Positions 42,041 through 49,562 of a stretch of 64,000 bases of DNA are shown in pieces (positions within the stretch are counted from its first letter, which is position 1; every line of letters begins with the position of its first letter). A program made the translations under genes and the position numbers. The notes beneath the pieces were generated by a model. The model ran no database searches. It saw nothing but the letters and a program-made list of their open reading frames with translations, and was not told where the DNA came from. This stretch comes from Sporosarcina sp. 6E9 (lineage in GTDB: Bacteria > Bacillota > Bacilli > Bacillales_A > Planococcaceae), in the NCBI RefSeq assembly GCF_017921835.1, contig NZ_JAGEMN010000001.1, positions 91,874 through 155,873 of the forward strand, given 5' to 3'.

Positions 42041-42241
42041 ATGTTGCATAGTTTGATGCAAGAATTAGGCTATTTATATTATGAAACTTGGTTTATCTGG
42101 CCTTTTGTATTTGTTATTTCATTGGTTCTTGCGATTTACTCCTTAGTAAAAGATGATAAAATGTCATTAAAACATACCATCTTTGCCTCCATATCCCTTT
42201 TAATAATTCTCGCCGGAGTAACTGCTCCTATATATGCTTAG
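42041..42241 (+). CDS. 66-residue two-helix membrane protein
   Basis: Helices in WFIWPFVFVISLVLAIYSLV and TIFASISLLIILAGVTAPIY with a charged turn DDKMSLK. Ribosome site GGGGGAG. Function unknown. Confidence 0.55.
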   Translation: MLHSLMQELGYLYYETWFIWPFVFVISLVLAIYSLVKDDKMSLKHTIFASISLLIILAGVTAPIYA

Positions 42242-42243
42242 TC

Positions 42244-42275
42244 ACTAACGGATGCTTTTATTAAATAGGATGAGA
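42244..42275 (+). repeat. Half/degenerate cassette repeat
   Basis: ACTAACGGATGCTTTTATTA immediately after a stop codon resembles a 5' core; no 3' core. Confidence 0.4.
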
Positions 42276-42306
42276 AAAAAAGCCGTATTGGAAGGGGGAA
42301 ATTGAA

Positions 42307-42477
42307 ATGCTTTTCGTATATTCATTTCTTGGATTTTTTATGATTTACTTCACTATTTTTGCAATACGAGCGATTATTGACGAAAAACATAAACATTATT
42401 TTATGATCTACACCATTCTTGCATCTATATGTGGTGGGGGAGCACTTTTTTTCGTATTGTTAGGTGCATTAGGATAA
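42307..42477 (+). CDS. 56-residue two-helix membrane protein
   Basis: MLFVYSFLGFFMIYFTIFAI then a charged turn (IDEKHKH) and ILASICGGGALFFVLLGALG. GGAAGGGGG lies 7 bases upstream of the ATG. Ends 6 bases before a full repeat. Function unknown. Confidence 0.55.
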   Translation: MLFVYSFLGFFMIYFTIFAIRAIIDEKHKHYFMIYTILASICGGGALFFVLLGALG

Positions 42478-42482
42478 CTCAA

Positions 42483-42533
42483 CTAACGGGTGCGATTGTT
42501 GTACAGATCATATGCTATTAACAGGCCATTTTG
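42483..42533 (+). repeat. Cassette repeat, type A
   Basis: CTAACGGGTGCGATTGTTGT, ACAGATCATATGCT, ATTAACAGGCCATTTTG. Confidence 0.85.
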
Positions 42534-42568
42534 TATTAGAAGGATTATGTTTGAACAAGGTTCATTGA

Positions 42569-42859
42569 TGTGGTGACAATGAAATATCTTTTAAAGAAGT
42601 CAGTTTAGACAAAGCAAATAAAAATGTAAAAGAATTTACTGAGTATATTGCAACTACTGAAGATGATGAAGGAAATGGTATTTATATGTTCAATGATTCG
42701 GCAAAAGTTAGCTATCTGTACCTAACCCAAGATTTTTTGGAGAGTAAAAAACAATTCGGAGATTTGAATCTGAAACTTGATGGGAATTCACTGAATATTC
42801 ATTCGACCGAAGCCTCTGATGTTAAGGATTTAAACGATAAATATAAATTATATATATAA
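42569..42859 (+). pseudogene. Lipoprotein gene lacking its signal peptide
   Basis: An open frame starts CGDNEISFKEVSLDKANKNV, typical of the first residues after a lipobox cysteine, and runs to TAA 42859 (SDVKDLNDKYKLYI). An in-frame TGA stands directly before the Cys codon and the whole signal sequence is missing. The break lies about 35 bases after the repeat at 42483-42533, so the unit looks like a 5'-truncated captured gene. Confidence 0.6.
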
Positions 42860-42943
42860 ATGGTGAGGAAACATATTTTCAACTAGTAGGTGCATAAAAG
42901 TTGATAGAAAATCTGAAATCTAGCATAAAGATTGGCTCATACT

Positions 42944-42989
42944 CAATTAACGGGTGCGGTTGTTGCACAAATATAATGCGAGGCTAATG
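42944..42989 (+). repeat. Cassette repeat, type A, damaged 3' end
   Basis: AATTAACGGGTGCGGTTGTT, GCACAAATATAATGCG, then GGCTAATG in place of the 3' core. Confidence 0.7.
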
Positions 42990-43071
42990 AGTTGAAGAAT
43001 CACTTAGCTTCTTCTGCTAAAGGGGCAGTAGCGTATAGAGGAAGAAGATGACTTAATTTATGGGTGAGTTT

Positions 43072-43440
43072 ATGAAAAAGATAATTATAACTTTTGTTCT
43101 TGTAATATTAGTCGTTGTTATTCTAGTGAATTTAGATACATTGTACCTAAAGTTACAAGAAAGTAATGTGAGTAATGAAGATTACTACGTCAGTGAAATA
43201 AATGCTGAAAGAGATAGAAAAGGGCAAAGTATGTTAGAAATAACTGACCTTAACTTTTATACACAATACTCCGGAAAAAATATTTATTTAACACAAGTCT
43301 ATGTTGAAGATAAACTTGAAATGATTTTTTTAACCAGAGCCTCGAAAAACGGTTTCCTGGACTGGGAATATCACACACTCCCATTTACCACCACAGAAAA
43401 CATTATTGGAGATTCGTTGGACGATTGGGTCTTAAACTAA
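43072..43440 (+). CDS. Membrane-anchored hypothetical protein
   Basis: 122 residues with an N-terminal helix (MKKIIITFVLVILVVVILVN) and an outside domain with many aromatic and acidic residues (EDYYVSEINAERDRKGQSML, YTQYSGKNIYLTQVYVEDKL). The last residues are DSLDDWVLN. ATG 43072 follows GGGTGAG; ATG 43060 is possible. No family recognised. Confidence 0.55.
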   Translation: MKKIIITFVLVILVVVILVNLDTLYLKLQESNVSNEDYYVSEINAERDRKGQSMLEITDLNFYTQYSGKNIYLTQVYVEDKLEMIFLTRASKNGFLDWEYHTLPFTTTENIIGDSLDDWVLN

Positions 43441-43480
43441 CGTGCGCGATTATTAAATAGATCGCCTTAAGGCGATAGGA
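43437..43480 (+). repeat. Degenerate cassette repeat with palindrome
   Basis: CTAACGTGCGCGATTATTAA overlaps the stop codon; ATCGCCTTAAGGCGAT (43461-43476) is a perfect 16-bp palindrome in the middle region. Confidence 0.5.
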
Positions 43481-43509
43481 ATGAGCTAAAAGCAACAGGA
43501 GGTAGGTAA

Positions 43510-43656
43510 TTGTTTAAACGTAAGTTGTATTATTCTAATTGTAATCGTGAAGTTCAACCAGTAGAAGTAATATATGCAAAAATGAGAGTGCCACAATATG
43601 CAGGGATGGTAGAAATTAAAGCATATTTGAAAAACGAGAGCAAAATCCTTTGTTAG
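43510..43656 (+). CDS. 48-residue hypothetical protein
   Basis: TTG 43510 after AGGAGG at 4 bases. Begins MFKRKLYYSNCNREVQPVEV, with YAKMRVPQYAGMVEIKAYLK and ending KILC. The two Cys near the start and the one at the end suggest the remains of a zinc-ribbon protein whose last Cys motif has been lost. Weakly supported. Confidence 0.45.
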   Translation: MFKRKLYYSNCNREVQPVEVIYAKMRVPQYAGMVEIKAYLKNESKILC

Positions 43657-43689
43657 ATTGTTCTAAACAAAAAGTGTGAACAAAGGCAA

Positions 43690-43740
43690 GTTATCGGCTG
43701 CGATTATAGCATACCGTTTTGCCACGATCGGTCCATTTAG
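43690..43740 (+). repeat. Cassette repeat, type D
   Basis: GTTATCGGCTGCGATTATAG, CATACCGTTTTGCC, ACGATCGGTCCATTTAG. Confidence 0.65.
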
Positions 43741-43755
43741 GAGAGGAGAATTTTC

Positions 43756-43962
43756 TTGATTGAGTTGTTAAAAAACATTTATCAGTTATCAGGTGTTGTC
43801 CTGCTCATATGTGGCATTTACTACTATTTTCATTTCAAGAAGATTAAGAAGAACAGGAAATTAACTAGAGTTGAACTCTCCATTTACATCATAACTAGAG
43901 TTGCATTTTTCCTATGTGCAGGTAGTTTTCTACTGCTGTTTTTGGATAGAAACTTTGGATGA
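43756..43962 (+). CDS. 68-residue two-helix membrane protein
   Basis: TTG 43756 after GAGAGGAG. Helices LSGVVLLICGIYYYFHF and LSIYIITRVAFFLCAGSFLL flank a basic turn KKIKKNRKL. Function unknown. Confidence 0.55.
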   Translation: MIELLKNIYQLSGVVLLICGIYYYFHFKKIKKNRKLTRVELSIYIITRVAFFLCAGSFLLLFLDRNFG

Positions 43963-43969
43963 AAATTAT

Positions 43970-43990
43970 AAAGCAATCGGGCCAAATTGG
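43970..43990 (+). repeat. Half cassette repeat (3' core only)
   Basis: AAAGCAATCGGGCCAAATTG carries the 3' core without a 5' core, 8 bases after a stop and before the next ribosome site. Confidence 0.55.
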
Positions 43991-44000
43991 GGGAGAGAAG

Positions 44001-44471
44001 TTGAAGAAAAAGTATTTGATTTTAATTAGTTCAATTACGTTAATCTTAATACTATTTGGTTGCTCAACAAAAAAGGAACAATTTAATGATGGAAATATTG
44101 TTTTCAATGTTGTTGATACTCAATCTACCAATGAGTTCCAAACTTATAGGATAGAAATATCAAACACAACTGGATTTGATTTAACCCATCTTAGTTTCAA
44201 TTTAAGTTACCCAATAAAAACGTCAAATGGCTCAAAAGATAATCCTTTTGTAGTTGAAGGAACAGTAGATAATTCAGCAGAATCAGTAAACCTTAAATCA
44301 GGAGAAACAACAACGTTTTCAGTATATGCTCCTATAAGTGAGGTTTTTTCTGATACCAATTCACTCGATTTTGAGAACCCGAGTGTTAAATTGAAAGGTT
44401 ATTTTAAAAAAGGAGATACCGAAATTCCATTTGGCGTGTCTGGTGGTTTAAATGTTCTCATTGATAATTAA
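44001..44471 (+). CDS. Hypothetical lipoprotein
   Basis: 156 residues with a lipoprotein signal ending ILFGC at about residue 20. The mature part is an immunoglobulin-like beta sandwich by composition (NIVFNVVDTQSTNEFQTYRI, TGFDLTHLSFNLSYPI, SGETTTFSVYAPIS), recalling FxLYD or DUF4352-type domains. TTG 44001 follows GGGGGAGAG at 3-5 bases. Exposed on the outer membrane surface. Function unknown. Confidence 0.6.
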   Translation: MKKKYLILISSITLILILFGCSTKKEQFNDGNIVFNVVDTQSTNEFQTYRIEISNTTGFDLTHLSFNLSYPIKTSNGSKDNPFVVEGTVDNSAESVNLKSGETTTFSVYAPISEVFSDTNSLDFENPSVKLKGYFKKGDTEIPFGVSGGLNVLIDN

Positions 44472-44483
44472 ATAAATCAGGAT

Positions 44484-44556
44484 AGGGTACTTTAATCGTA
44501 CAGTGTTGTACCAGAATCGGGTGCTTTACTTCTATTAGAGGCTATGCCCCTTTTTT
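44484..44556 (+). repeat. Composite cassette repeat ending in a terminator
   Basis: AGGGTACTTTAATCGTACAG and GTACCAGAATCGGGTGC form a type D copy whose 3' core is also the start of a second unit: GGGTGCTTTACTTCTATTAG, AGGCTATGCCCC and eight T, a true terminator. Confidence 0.6.
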
Positions 44557-44674
44557 TTATTCGATTAACGGTGAAGTTTTCTTCAATAAGGACAAATAGT
44601 CTTTCCAATGATATACAGTAAAAAATCGAGAATGGAGAAATAATTTGTGAGGAGGAATAAAAAGGGTGATTCTA

Positions 44675-45115
44675 ATGAGTAGATTTTTTCTTTTATTCTT
44701 AACATCAATAATTCTTATTGGGTGTACTCAAATTACTAAGAATGAAGCGAGCTCAATGTATTTAGATGGAATTATTATTGTTGATGATAAAGAGTATAAT
44801 TTGATACACGGATATTATGCATACAAAGATGAAAAAATAGAAATTAATAAATTAGACCCTTTCTCCCCGATGGAAGCAGCAGACGAATTCGAAACTTTAG
44901 CAGTTGCAAAAAATAGTAAAATAGAAATTGTACTTGAAGATAAAACAACTAATTTAACTGTTCATAAATGGAATGAGAATGGTGGAGTTGAAGAAGTTCT
45001 ATTAGAAGATAATGTATTAACAGTTCCCGAGGAAGAAGGCTATTATGTATTTGAAGTAGTCGGAAAATGGAAAAATGGTGAAACAACCTTGGTATTTGAT
45101 CTTGATGTTAAATAG
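44675..45115 (+). CDS. Hypothetical lipoprotein
   Basis: 146 residues with signal MSRFFLLFLTSIILIGC and an acidic mature domain (LDGIIIVDDKEYNLIHGYYA, SKIEIVLEDKTTNLTVHKWN). The C-terminus YYVFEVVGKWKNGETTLVFD resembles that of the lipoprotein at 18251. ATG 44675 chosen; GTG 44666 is an alternative start. Followed by a type C repeat. Confidence 0.6.
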   Translation: MSRFFLLFLTSIILIGCTQITKNEASSMYLDGIIIVDDKEYNLIHGYYAYKDEKIEINKLDPFSPMEAADEFETLAVAKNSKIEIVLEDKTTNLTVHKWNENGGVEEVLLEDNVLTVPEEEGYYVFEVVGKWKNGETTLVFDLDVK

Positions 45116-45136
45116 AGGTTTTGTATTACATTTAAA

Positions 45137-45185
45137 CTAACAGGTGCTTTAGCTGAATAAAAGTTGTGCAAGAATCGGGCCATAT
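45137..45185 (+). repeat. Cassette repeat, type C
   Basis: CTAACAGGTGCTTTAGCTGA, ATAAAAGTTGTGC, AAGAATCGGGCCATATG. Confidence 0.8.
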
Positions 45186-45200
45186 GGGGGAAATTCACAA

Positions 45201-45323
45201 ATGGGAAAAAGAAGAAAAAGCAAAGACAATCATGTCGTTTTAGATATAGCTGTGGAGATAGTGCTAAACGTTGTGCTTTACATTCCTAGGTTAATTATAA
45301 GCTTAATTAGATGGCTATCCTGA
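45201..45323 (+). CDS. 40-residue amphipathic peptide
   Basis: MGKRRKSKDNHVVLDIAVEI then VLNVVLYIPRLIISLIRWLS. A basic start followed by a long hydrophobic or amphipathic helix. It starts 8-10 bases after GGGGG. Looks like a membrane-associated peptide. Function unknown. Confidence 0.5.
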   Translation: MGKRRKSKDNHVVLDIAVEIVLNVVLYIPRLIISLIRWLS

Positions 45324-45336
45324 AGGTCAAATTGCA

Positions 45337-45385
45337 ACTAATGGGTGCGTTAAACGAATAAGGAATCGTATAACAATCTGGTTTA
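45337..45385 (+). repeat. Cassette repeat, diverged
   Basis: AACTAATGGGTGCGTTAAAC, GGAATCGTATAAC, AATCTGGTTTATG. Confidence 0.5.
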
Positions 45386-45439
45386 TGATACATAAGAAAA
45401 ACAATTTTATTAGACTGAAGTGGCAAAGGGGAGTGTCTA

Positions 45440-45895
45440 TTGAGGAAGTTACTAATAGTGCTAGCACTACTTTTTATTATTGGGTTTATTTACATTCTAA
45501 TTTTCAACCCTAAGAAACAACCTCAAGAATCACCGGAAATAGTGTCTAAATTACAGGATAATGGTTTTGTTGATGGAAAAAGAGAATTTATTTTTAGTGT
45601 TGAGAATGTAGACAAAAATGAAATTGAGTTCCAATACTTAACCGCTCTAGAATATAATTACTCATTGGAATATTTGAATGGCCAGGATTTAGACACTTTT
45701 AATGGAACAACAGAACATATTGATTTGCAAGAAGAAAATGAAGAGGCTAGAAAGTTATTATTAAAACCAAATGAGCGAATTGAATATAGGTTGCATTTAA
45801 GTGGTTATCCCGCAGGTGAATATGAAATGACTATATCCCCAGCGGTCTATGAATATGACTTCGGTCTTCAAAGGATAGAATTTAGTATTAAATAG
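45440..45895 (+). CDS. Secreted or membrane-anchored hypothetical protein
   Basis: 151 residues: N-terminal helix MRKLLIVLALLFIIGFIYIL, then a beta-rich domain (KREFIFSVENVDKNEIEFQY, NERIEYRLHLSGYPAGEYEM) with the features of a BsuPI-like or immunoglobulin-like intracellular-inhibitor fold. TTG 45440 after GGGAGTG. No firm family. Confidence 0.55.
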   Translation: MRKLLIVLALLFIIGFIYILIFNPKKQPQESPEIVSKLQDNGFVDGKREFIFSVENVDKNEIEFQYLTALEYNYSLEYLNGQDLDTFNGTTEHIDLQEENEEARKLLLKPNERIEYRLHLSGYPAGEYEMTISPAVYEYDFGLQRIEFSIK

Positions 45896-45911
45896 GGAAT
45901 GAAGAGTATTA

Positions 45912-45937
45912 AATTAACGTGGGAAGTTGTTGAATAA
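45912..45937 (+). repeat. Half cassette repeat at the NOS fragment
   Basis: AATTAACGTGGGAAGTTGTTG with two changes from the 5' core; nine bases on, the NOS-homologous sequence begins. Confidence 0.4.
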
Positions 45938-45942
45938 ATAAG

Positions 45943-46416
45943 CTTGGCGTGAAATGGTATGCTGTTCCAATCATTTCAGACATGCTTCTGGAAATAGGTG
46001 GCATTGAGTATCCGATGGCTCCATTTAATGGTTGGTATATGGGAACTGAAATTGGTGCGAGAAAATTAGCAGATCAAGACCGCTATAATTTGTTGCCGAA
46101 AGTCGCTGAAATAATGGAATTAGATACTAAATTAAACAGTTCACTGTGGATAGACAAAGCTTTAGTGGAATTAAATATCGCAGTAATCCATTCTTACCAA
46201 CAAGCTCAGGTAACGCTCGTAGACCATCATACAGCTGCAAAACAATTTAAAGCTTTTGAAGAAAATGAAAGGAAAAGTGGTCGACCGCTTATAGGTAATT
46301 GGGTATGGCTTATTCCACCGATATCACCTGCATCAACTGACATTTTCCATAAACCGTATAACAATGAGATTGTAACGCCTAATTATTTTATTCAAGCTGC
46401 TCCTTCAGAAAACTAA
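45943..46416 (+). pseudogene. C-terminal fragment of nitric oxide synthase oxygenase
   Basis: The translation begins [20 protein letters not shown] and is unmistakably the C-terminal half of bacterial [23 protein letters not shown] (arginine and heme-edge site), [30 protein letters not shown] and [20 protein letters not shown]. About 157 residues remain of roughly 360; the N-terminal half with the heme-ligand cysteine is absent. Only a GTG at 45949 could start it and no ribosome site is seen. It follows a half repeat by a few bases. The fragment cannot be an active synthase. Confidence 0.85.
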
Positions 46417-46425
46417 TAGTAAATT

Positions 46426-46475
46426 AGGGCGATTATTAGTGGAGTCTAATATACTGGGTGCTCTTTCAATTTTAA
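46426..46475 (+). repeat. Degenerate cassette repeat
   Basis: TTAGGGCGATTATTAGTGG followed by ATACTGGGTGCTCTTTC, 10 bases after the NOS fragment stop. Weak similarity. Confidence 0.35.
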
Positions 46476-46550
46476 CAGAGGTGGAAGACTCCTTAGTAAT
46501 TATTGATATTGTGTTGGGTCGAACTCTAACTTATAAAAAGGGGTGTGAAA

Positions 46551-46781
46551 ATGGATTCGTTACTCTGGATAACTGTTAGTTTCATCGTAATCGGATTTGT
46601 TGCTCTCTTTTCTATGAAAAAAGGTATGGAAAGGAAGCTTGCTTTAATAAAAGAAAACGAGATAAGTATGGAGAGTGAACAGATTTCACCTAAACCTATT
46701 ATTCGGTGGATATGGGGATCCTTTCTTTGGGGAATCGTAAGCATCATTTTAATCGTATGGTCTTTTTCTGTTTATACGTAA
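46551..46781 (+). CDS. 76-residue two-helix membrane protein
   Basis: MDSLLWITVSFIVIGFVALF, a charged middle (KENEISMESEQISPKP) and a second helix FLWGIVSIILIVWSFSVYT. ATG 46551 follows AAAAAGGGGTG. Probably translated together with the next gene. Confidence 0.55.
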   Translation: MDSLLWITVSFIVIGFVALFSMKKGMERKLALIKENEISMESEQISPKPIIRWIWGSFLWGIVSIILIVWSFSVYT

Positions 46782-46833
46782 AATAGAACTGTTGGACTCT
46801 GAAACATTCGACGATAGAGGGGGGCTTAATGAT

Positions 46834-47031
46834 TTGAGATGGATCTTTGCTATACCATTTATTATATTAGGGGCTTTTTTATTTTCATTAACCATTGATG
46901 GTTTGGGAATTGTAGGGTATATAATTATGAAATCTATAGGGGTTGGATGTTTTTTCTTTGCTGGTCTTATTGTCAAAGACAAGAAAAAAAAAGACGACCA
47001 TCTTAAACCATGGGGAGCAATTGCTGTATAA
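46834..47031 (+). CDS. 65-residue two-helix membrane protein
   Basis: TTG 46834 follows GAGGGGGG at 9 bases. Helices MRWIFAIPFIILGAFLFSLT and IMKSIGVGCFFFAGLIV, then a Lys/Asp-rich tail. The last codons (PWGAIAV) run through the 5' core of the next repeat, so the coding end and the repeat overlap. Confidence 0.55.
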   Translation: MRWIFAIPFIILGAFLFSLTIDGLGIVGYIIMKSIGVGCFFFAGLIVKDKKKKDDHLKPWGAIAV

Positions 47032-47064
47032 GTGATCGTACTTGTATCGCAAGCGACCCATTTT
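47009..47064 (+). repeat. Cassette repeat, type B, overlapping a stop codon
   Basis: CCATGGGGAGCAATTGCTGT, GTGATCGTACTTGTATCGC, AAGCGACCCATTTTATT. Same middle as 38009-38064. Confidence 0.7.
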
Positions 47065-47092
47065 ATTTGGATAGAAGAGGGGGAGACGGATA

Positions 47093-47269
47093 ATGAAAAA
47101 TTTACTTAGAACTACCCAAGTTCTCTTGGTACTATTGTTTATCGCGATTATTATGGTTAGCTCTTATTCTTCAACGGCAGTCAACATATTAGGAATTATC
47201 GGGATAGTAGTTTCTCTAGTGTATATACTTTTATATAAAAAAGTTAAAAGAGATTACGCTCAAGATTAA
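47093..47269 (+). CDS. 58-residue two-helix membrane protein
   Basis: MKNLLRTTQVLLVLLFIAII and VNILGIIGIVVSLVYILLY with a basic tail KKVKRDYAQD. Ribosome site GAGGGGGAG. Function unknown. Confidence 0.55.
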   Translation: MKNLLRTTQVLLVLLFIAIIMVSSYSSTAVNILGIIGIVVSLVYILLYKKVKRDYAQD

Positions 47270-47275
47270 TTCTTT

Positions 47276-47332
47276 AATGGGTGCGATTGCTTCACAAGTA
47301 ATCGTCTCAATACCGCAATAGGGCCAGATTGT
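47276..47332 (+). repeat. Cassette repeat, type B
   Basis: TAATGGGTGCGATTGCTTCA, CAAGTAATCGTC, TCAATACCGCAATAGGGCCA, 7 bases after a stop. The flanks TTCTTTAAT and ATTAAAGAA are inverted relative to each other. Confidence 0.85.
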
Positions 47333-47395
47333 TAGGCATAAATTAAAGAATGGAATTGAATCAATTTAAAAGTTTTTAGAAAGCAGGCTGTTTCT

Positions 47396-47929
47396 ATGAA
47401 AGAGAGATTGAAAAAAAGACTTGAATTTTTATATAAAGGTGAAAGATTTGCAATTATTATGTTCATCCCACCAGCTTTATTAATTCCTTATGCATACCCT
47501 GATTTACAGCTATATTCACTGCTTTCTTTTTGGACATCGTTTTTCTTATTGGAATTTATACTCATTCAGGGGACGTATTATTGGTATTCCAAGTGGAAGC
47601 GTCTAACCACCGAGGAGAAGTCAATAACCCCTGTAAGGACTATTAAACACTTAAAGAAATTAAAACCAATAAATATAAGTATCATAATTTTTTCTATTAT
47701 TATGTTTTTAATCGATCTCTATATTCATTATCCTTTTTTACCGGTTAAGGGATTATTACTAAGCGGGTTTATATTGCTCTTTGCCTTCCTAGAATTTATA
47801 AATTACTTCTATGTTCAATTGTCATATGATAATAGGTCTGATCTAAGGTATTTAATAAAAACCAAGAAATTGAAACGCTCTTGTCTAAACCAAGATTTTA
47901 AGCATTTCTATCGGAGGGGAATAAAATGA
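47396..47929 (+). CDS. Four-helix membrane protein
   Basis: 177 residues with four hydrophobic stretches (FAIIMFIPPALLIPYAY, YSLLSFWTSFFLLEFILIQG, ISIIIFSIIMFLIDLYIHYP, GLLLSGFILLFAFLEFINYF) and a basic C-terminus with a lone Cys. It overlaps the next gene by four bases (ATGA), so the two form an operon and perhaps a complex. No family recognised. Weak ribosome site. Confidence 0.6.
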   Translation: MKERLKKRLEFLYKGERFAIIMFIPPALLIPYAYPDLQLYSLLSFWTSFFLLEFILIQGTYYWYSKWKRLTTEEKSITPVRTIKHLKKLKPINISIIIFSIIMFLIDLYIHYPFLPVKGLLLSGFILLFAFLEFINYFYVQLSYDNRSDLRYLIKTKKLKRSCLNQDFKHFYRRGIK

Positions 47930-48801
47930 AGAAAAATATTGTGCATATTTTAATTGCAATACTTATCATATCCAATATGATATCATTTTTGAAAATTAAC
48001 AACCTGCAAAGACAAATAGAAAACACACATGCTGAAATGAATGACTTAAGGTACAGTATAAATGAAAATGTGGATACAATTTACGCAAATGTTGACGAGA
48101 TGTTAAAACAAAAGGTGAGTCTTATTGAAAGTGCTACTACCGATATAGGCGCAATTAATGTCGAAGAAGTTACGGTGCCTATTACATTTACGCTTACACC
48201 AAAAGAAGTCAGTAAAAGCACTGCTGTCACGCTTGATTTTAATGGTGAATCATTTCCTATGGAGAGAAATGGTGACACCTTCCTCACAACTGTTTCCCGT
48301 GATGTTTTTGAAGATGCATTGCCTAAAATTATAATTAATGATAGTGGTCTAAAAAAAATCACACAAGACGACCGAATCGGTATTTGGAATATTAAAGAGA
48401 CAATTTTCCCAACGCTCATACCAAGTTTCGGAGGTGAAATGAGTTATGGCGATGATACGTTTAGAAGAAAAGGAAGTCTTTTTGCAGACGTCAATGAAGT
48501 GGTCGCAGAATTAAAGTTCACTAGTATACGCCTTGTAATTGATGTAGATGATGAATTGATTTCTGATGAGACAATCCCAAACTATGCACTCTCGAACGGT
48601 TACGAATTGGAAGAGGAAACGCCTATCAGTAATGGGCAGGTTTATACGATGAAAGTAATAGCCAACGACAGTATAGGCTTTGAACATCACTATATTGTAG
48701 AGCAGTGGGTTGCAGGTACTAATTCTCCTGATGAAATAATAGATCACGAGCAAATTTACTCTGCTGATGGAAAGCTCCTTTGGGAAACCCATTACGATTA
48801 A
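47926..48801 (+). CDS. Signal-anchored hypothetical protein
   Basis: 291 residues: N-terminal helix IVHILIAILIISNMISFL, a coiled-coil stalk (LQRQIENTHAEMNDLRYSIN) and a beta-rich outer domain with internally similar segments (TVPITFTLTPKEVSKSTAVT, then AELKFTSIRLVIDVDDELIS). Reminiscent of other Firmicutes surface proteins of unknown function. Translationally coupled to the gene before it. Followed by a repeat after 95 bases. Confidence 0.6.
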   Translation: MKKNIVHILIAILIISNMISFLKINNLQRQIENTHAEMNDLRYSINENVDTIYANVDEMLKQKVSLIESATTDIGAINVEEVTVPITFTLTPKEVSKSTAVTLDFNGESFPMERNGDTFLTTVSRDVFEDALPKIIINDSGLKKITQDDRIGIWNIKETIFPTLIPSFGGEMSYGDDTFRRKGSLFADVNEVVAELKFTSIRLVIDVDDELISDETIPNYALSNGYELEEETPISNGQVYTMKVIANDSIGFEHHYIVEQWVAGTNSPDEIIDHEQIYSADGKLLWETHYD

Positions 48802-48895
48802 AAATGGAAGTAAGAACATCTTTCGCAAAATGAGCATTATCTTAATTTTATCATGTGACATACCATTTATATAATATACAGTTACTTTATTCAGC

Positions 48896-48946
48896 AAACT
48901 AGGCGCGATTGTTGTACAAACTTTATGCCATTAACTGGCCATTTTA
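48896..48946 (+). repeat. Cassette repeat, type A
   Basis: AAACTAGGCGCGATTGTTGT, ACAAACTTTATGCC, ATTAACTGGCCATTTTACG. Confidence 0.85.
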
Positions 48947-49002
48947 CGCAACAATACTTTATAAGTAAATTAGTTTGTGATGAATTGAAAGGAGGTATGT
49001 TA

Positions 49003-49422
49003 TTGAGAAAAACACTAATTCTTTCATCGATACTTGTTGTTATTTTTGGCATAGTATTGAATTTTCCAGAGTTTTTAATGGGAAGTCCTGCATCTATTAA
49101 GAATTTAATTGTCACACTTATATATATAATCGTTTGGACACTCATTTTTAAAATTAATTCGACTAGTAAAAATGATAAAGTAATGAAGTTTTATGCTATG
49201 TTTTGGATATTAACATTACTTTCCGCCATTATTACGGGGTATGTTTATATCACAAATGCAATTGTCGATTGGGCAATACCTTTTGCAATCGTGTTTTTGA
49301 CTCAATGGTATGGTATTACTTTTTTTACTGAAAGTTTTTTAGTTTCATCTGTAATAATAATGATAGCTTCTTTAATTATGATTATTATGACTTTCTTATC
49401 TATTAAAAAGCTAAATGAGTAA
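49003..49422 (+). CDS. Four-helix membrane protein
   Basis: 139 residues, four helices (TLILSSILVVIFGIVLNF, IKNLIVTLIYIIVWTLIF, MFWILTLLSAIITGYVYI, SFLVSSVIIMIASLIMIIM). TTG 49003 lies 7 bases after AAAGGAGG; ATG 48997 would be too close. A long upstream in-frame extension runs into the repeat. Function unknown. Confidence 0.6.
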   Translation: MRKTLILSSILVVIFGIVLNFPEFLMGSPASIKNLIVTLIYIIVWTLIFKINSTSKNDKVMKFYAMFWILTLLSAIITGYVYITNAIVDWAIPFAIVFLTQWYGITFFTESFLVSSVIIMIASLIMIIMTFLSIKKLNE

Positions 49423-49446
49423 GCATTATTTTATTAACGGCTTTCA

Positions 49447-49498
49447 ATAATCGGGTGCGATTGTTGCACAAGTTTTATGCCATTAACGGGCCATTTTA
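49447..49498 (+). repeat. Cassette repeat, type A, best consensus copy
   Basis: TAATCGGGTGCGATTGTTGC, ACAAGTTTTATGCC, ATTAACGGGCCATTTTATT. I used this copy as the reference for the family. Confidence 0.95.
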
Positions 49499-49562
49499 TT
49501 GAATCATTACTTAAACTAACAGGGACAAATTGTTGAATGTTGATTTAAGGAGGGGCTATTCT

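Noticed and set aside
45943..46416. Functional nitric oxide synthase
   Set aside because: The half with the heme-binding cysteine is absent and there is no translation start.
31044..47350. ATTCTTTAAT/ATTAAAGAAT inverted sequence at 31044-31072 and around the repeat at 47276 as an insertion-target signature
   Set aside because: Short AT-rich identity only; chance cannot be excluded and no other junction shows it.
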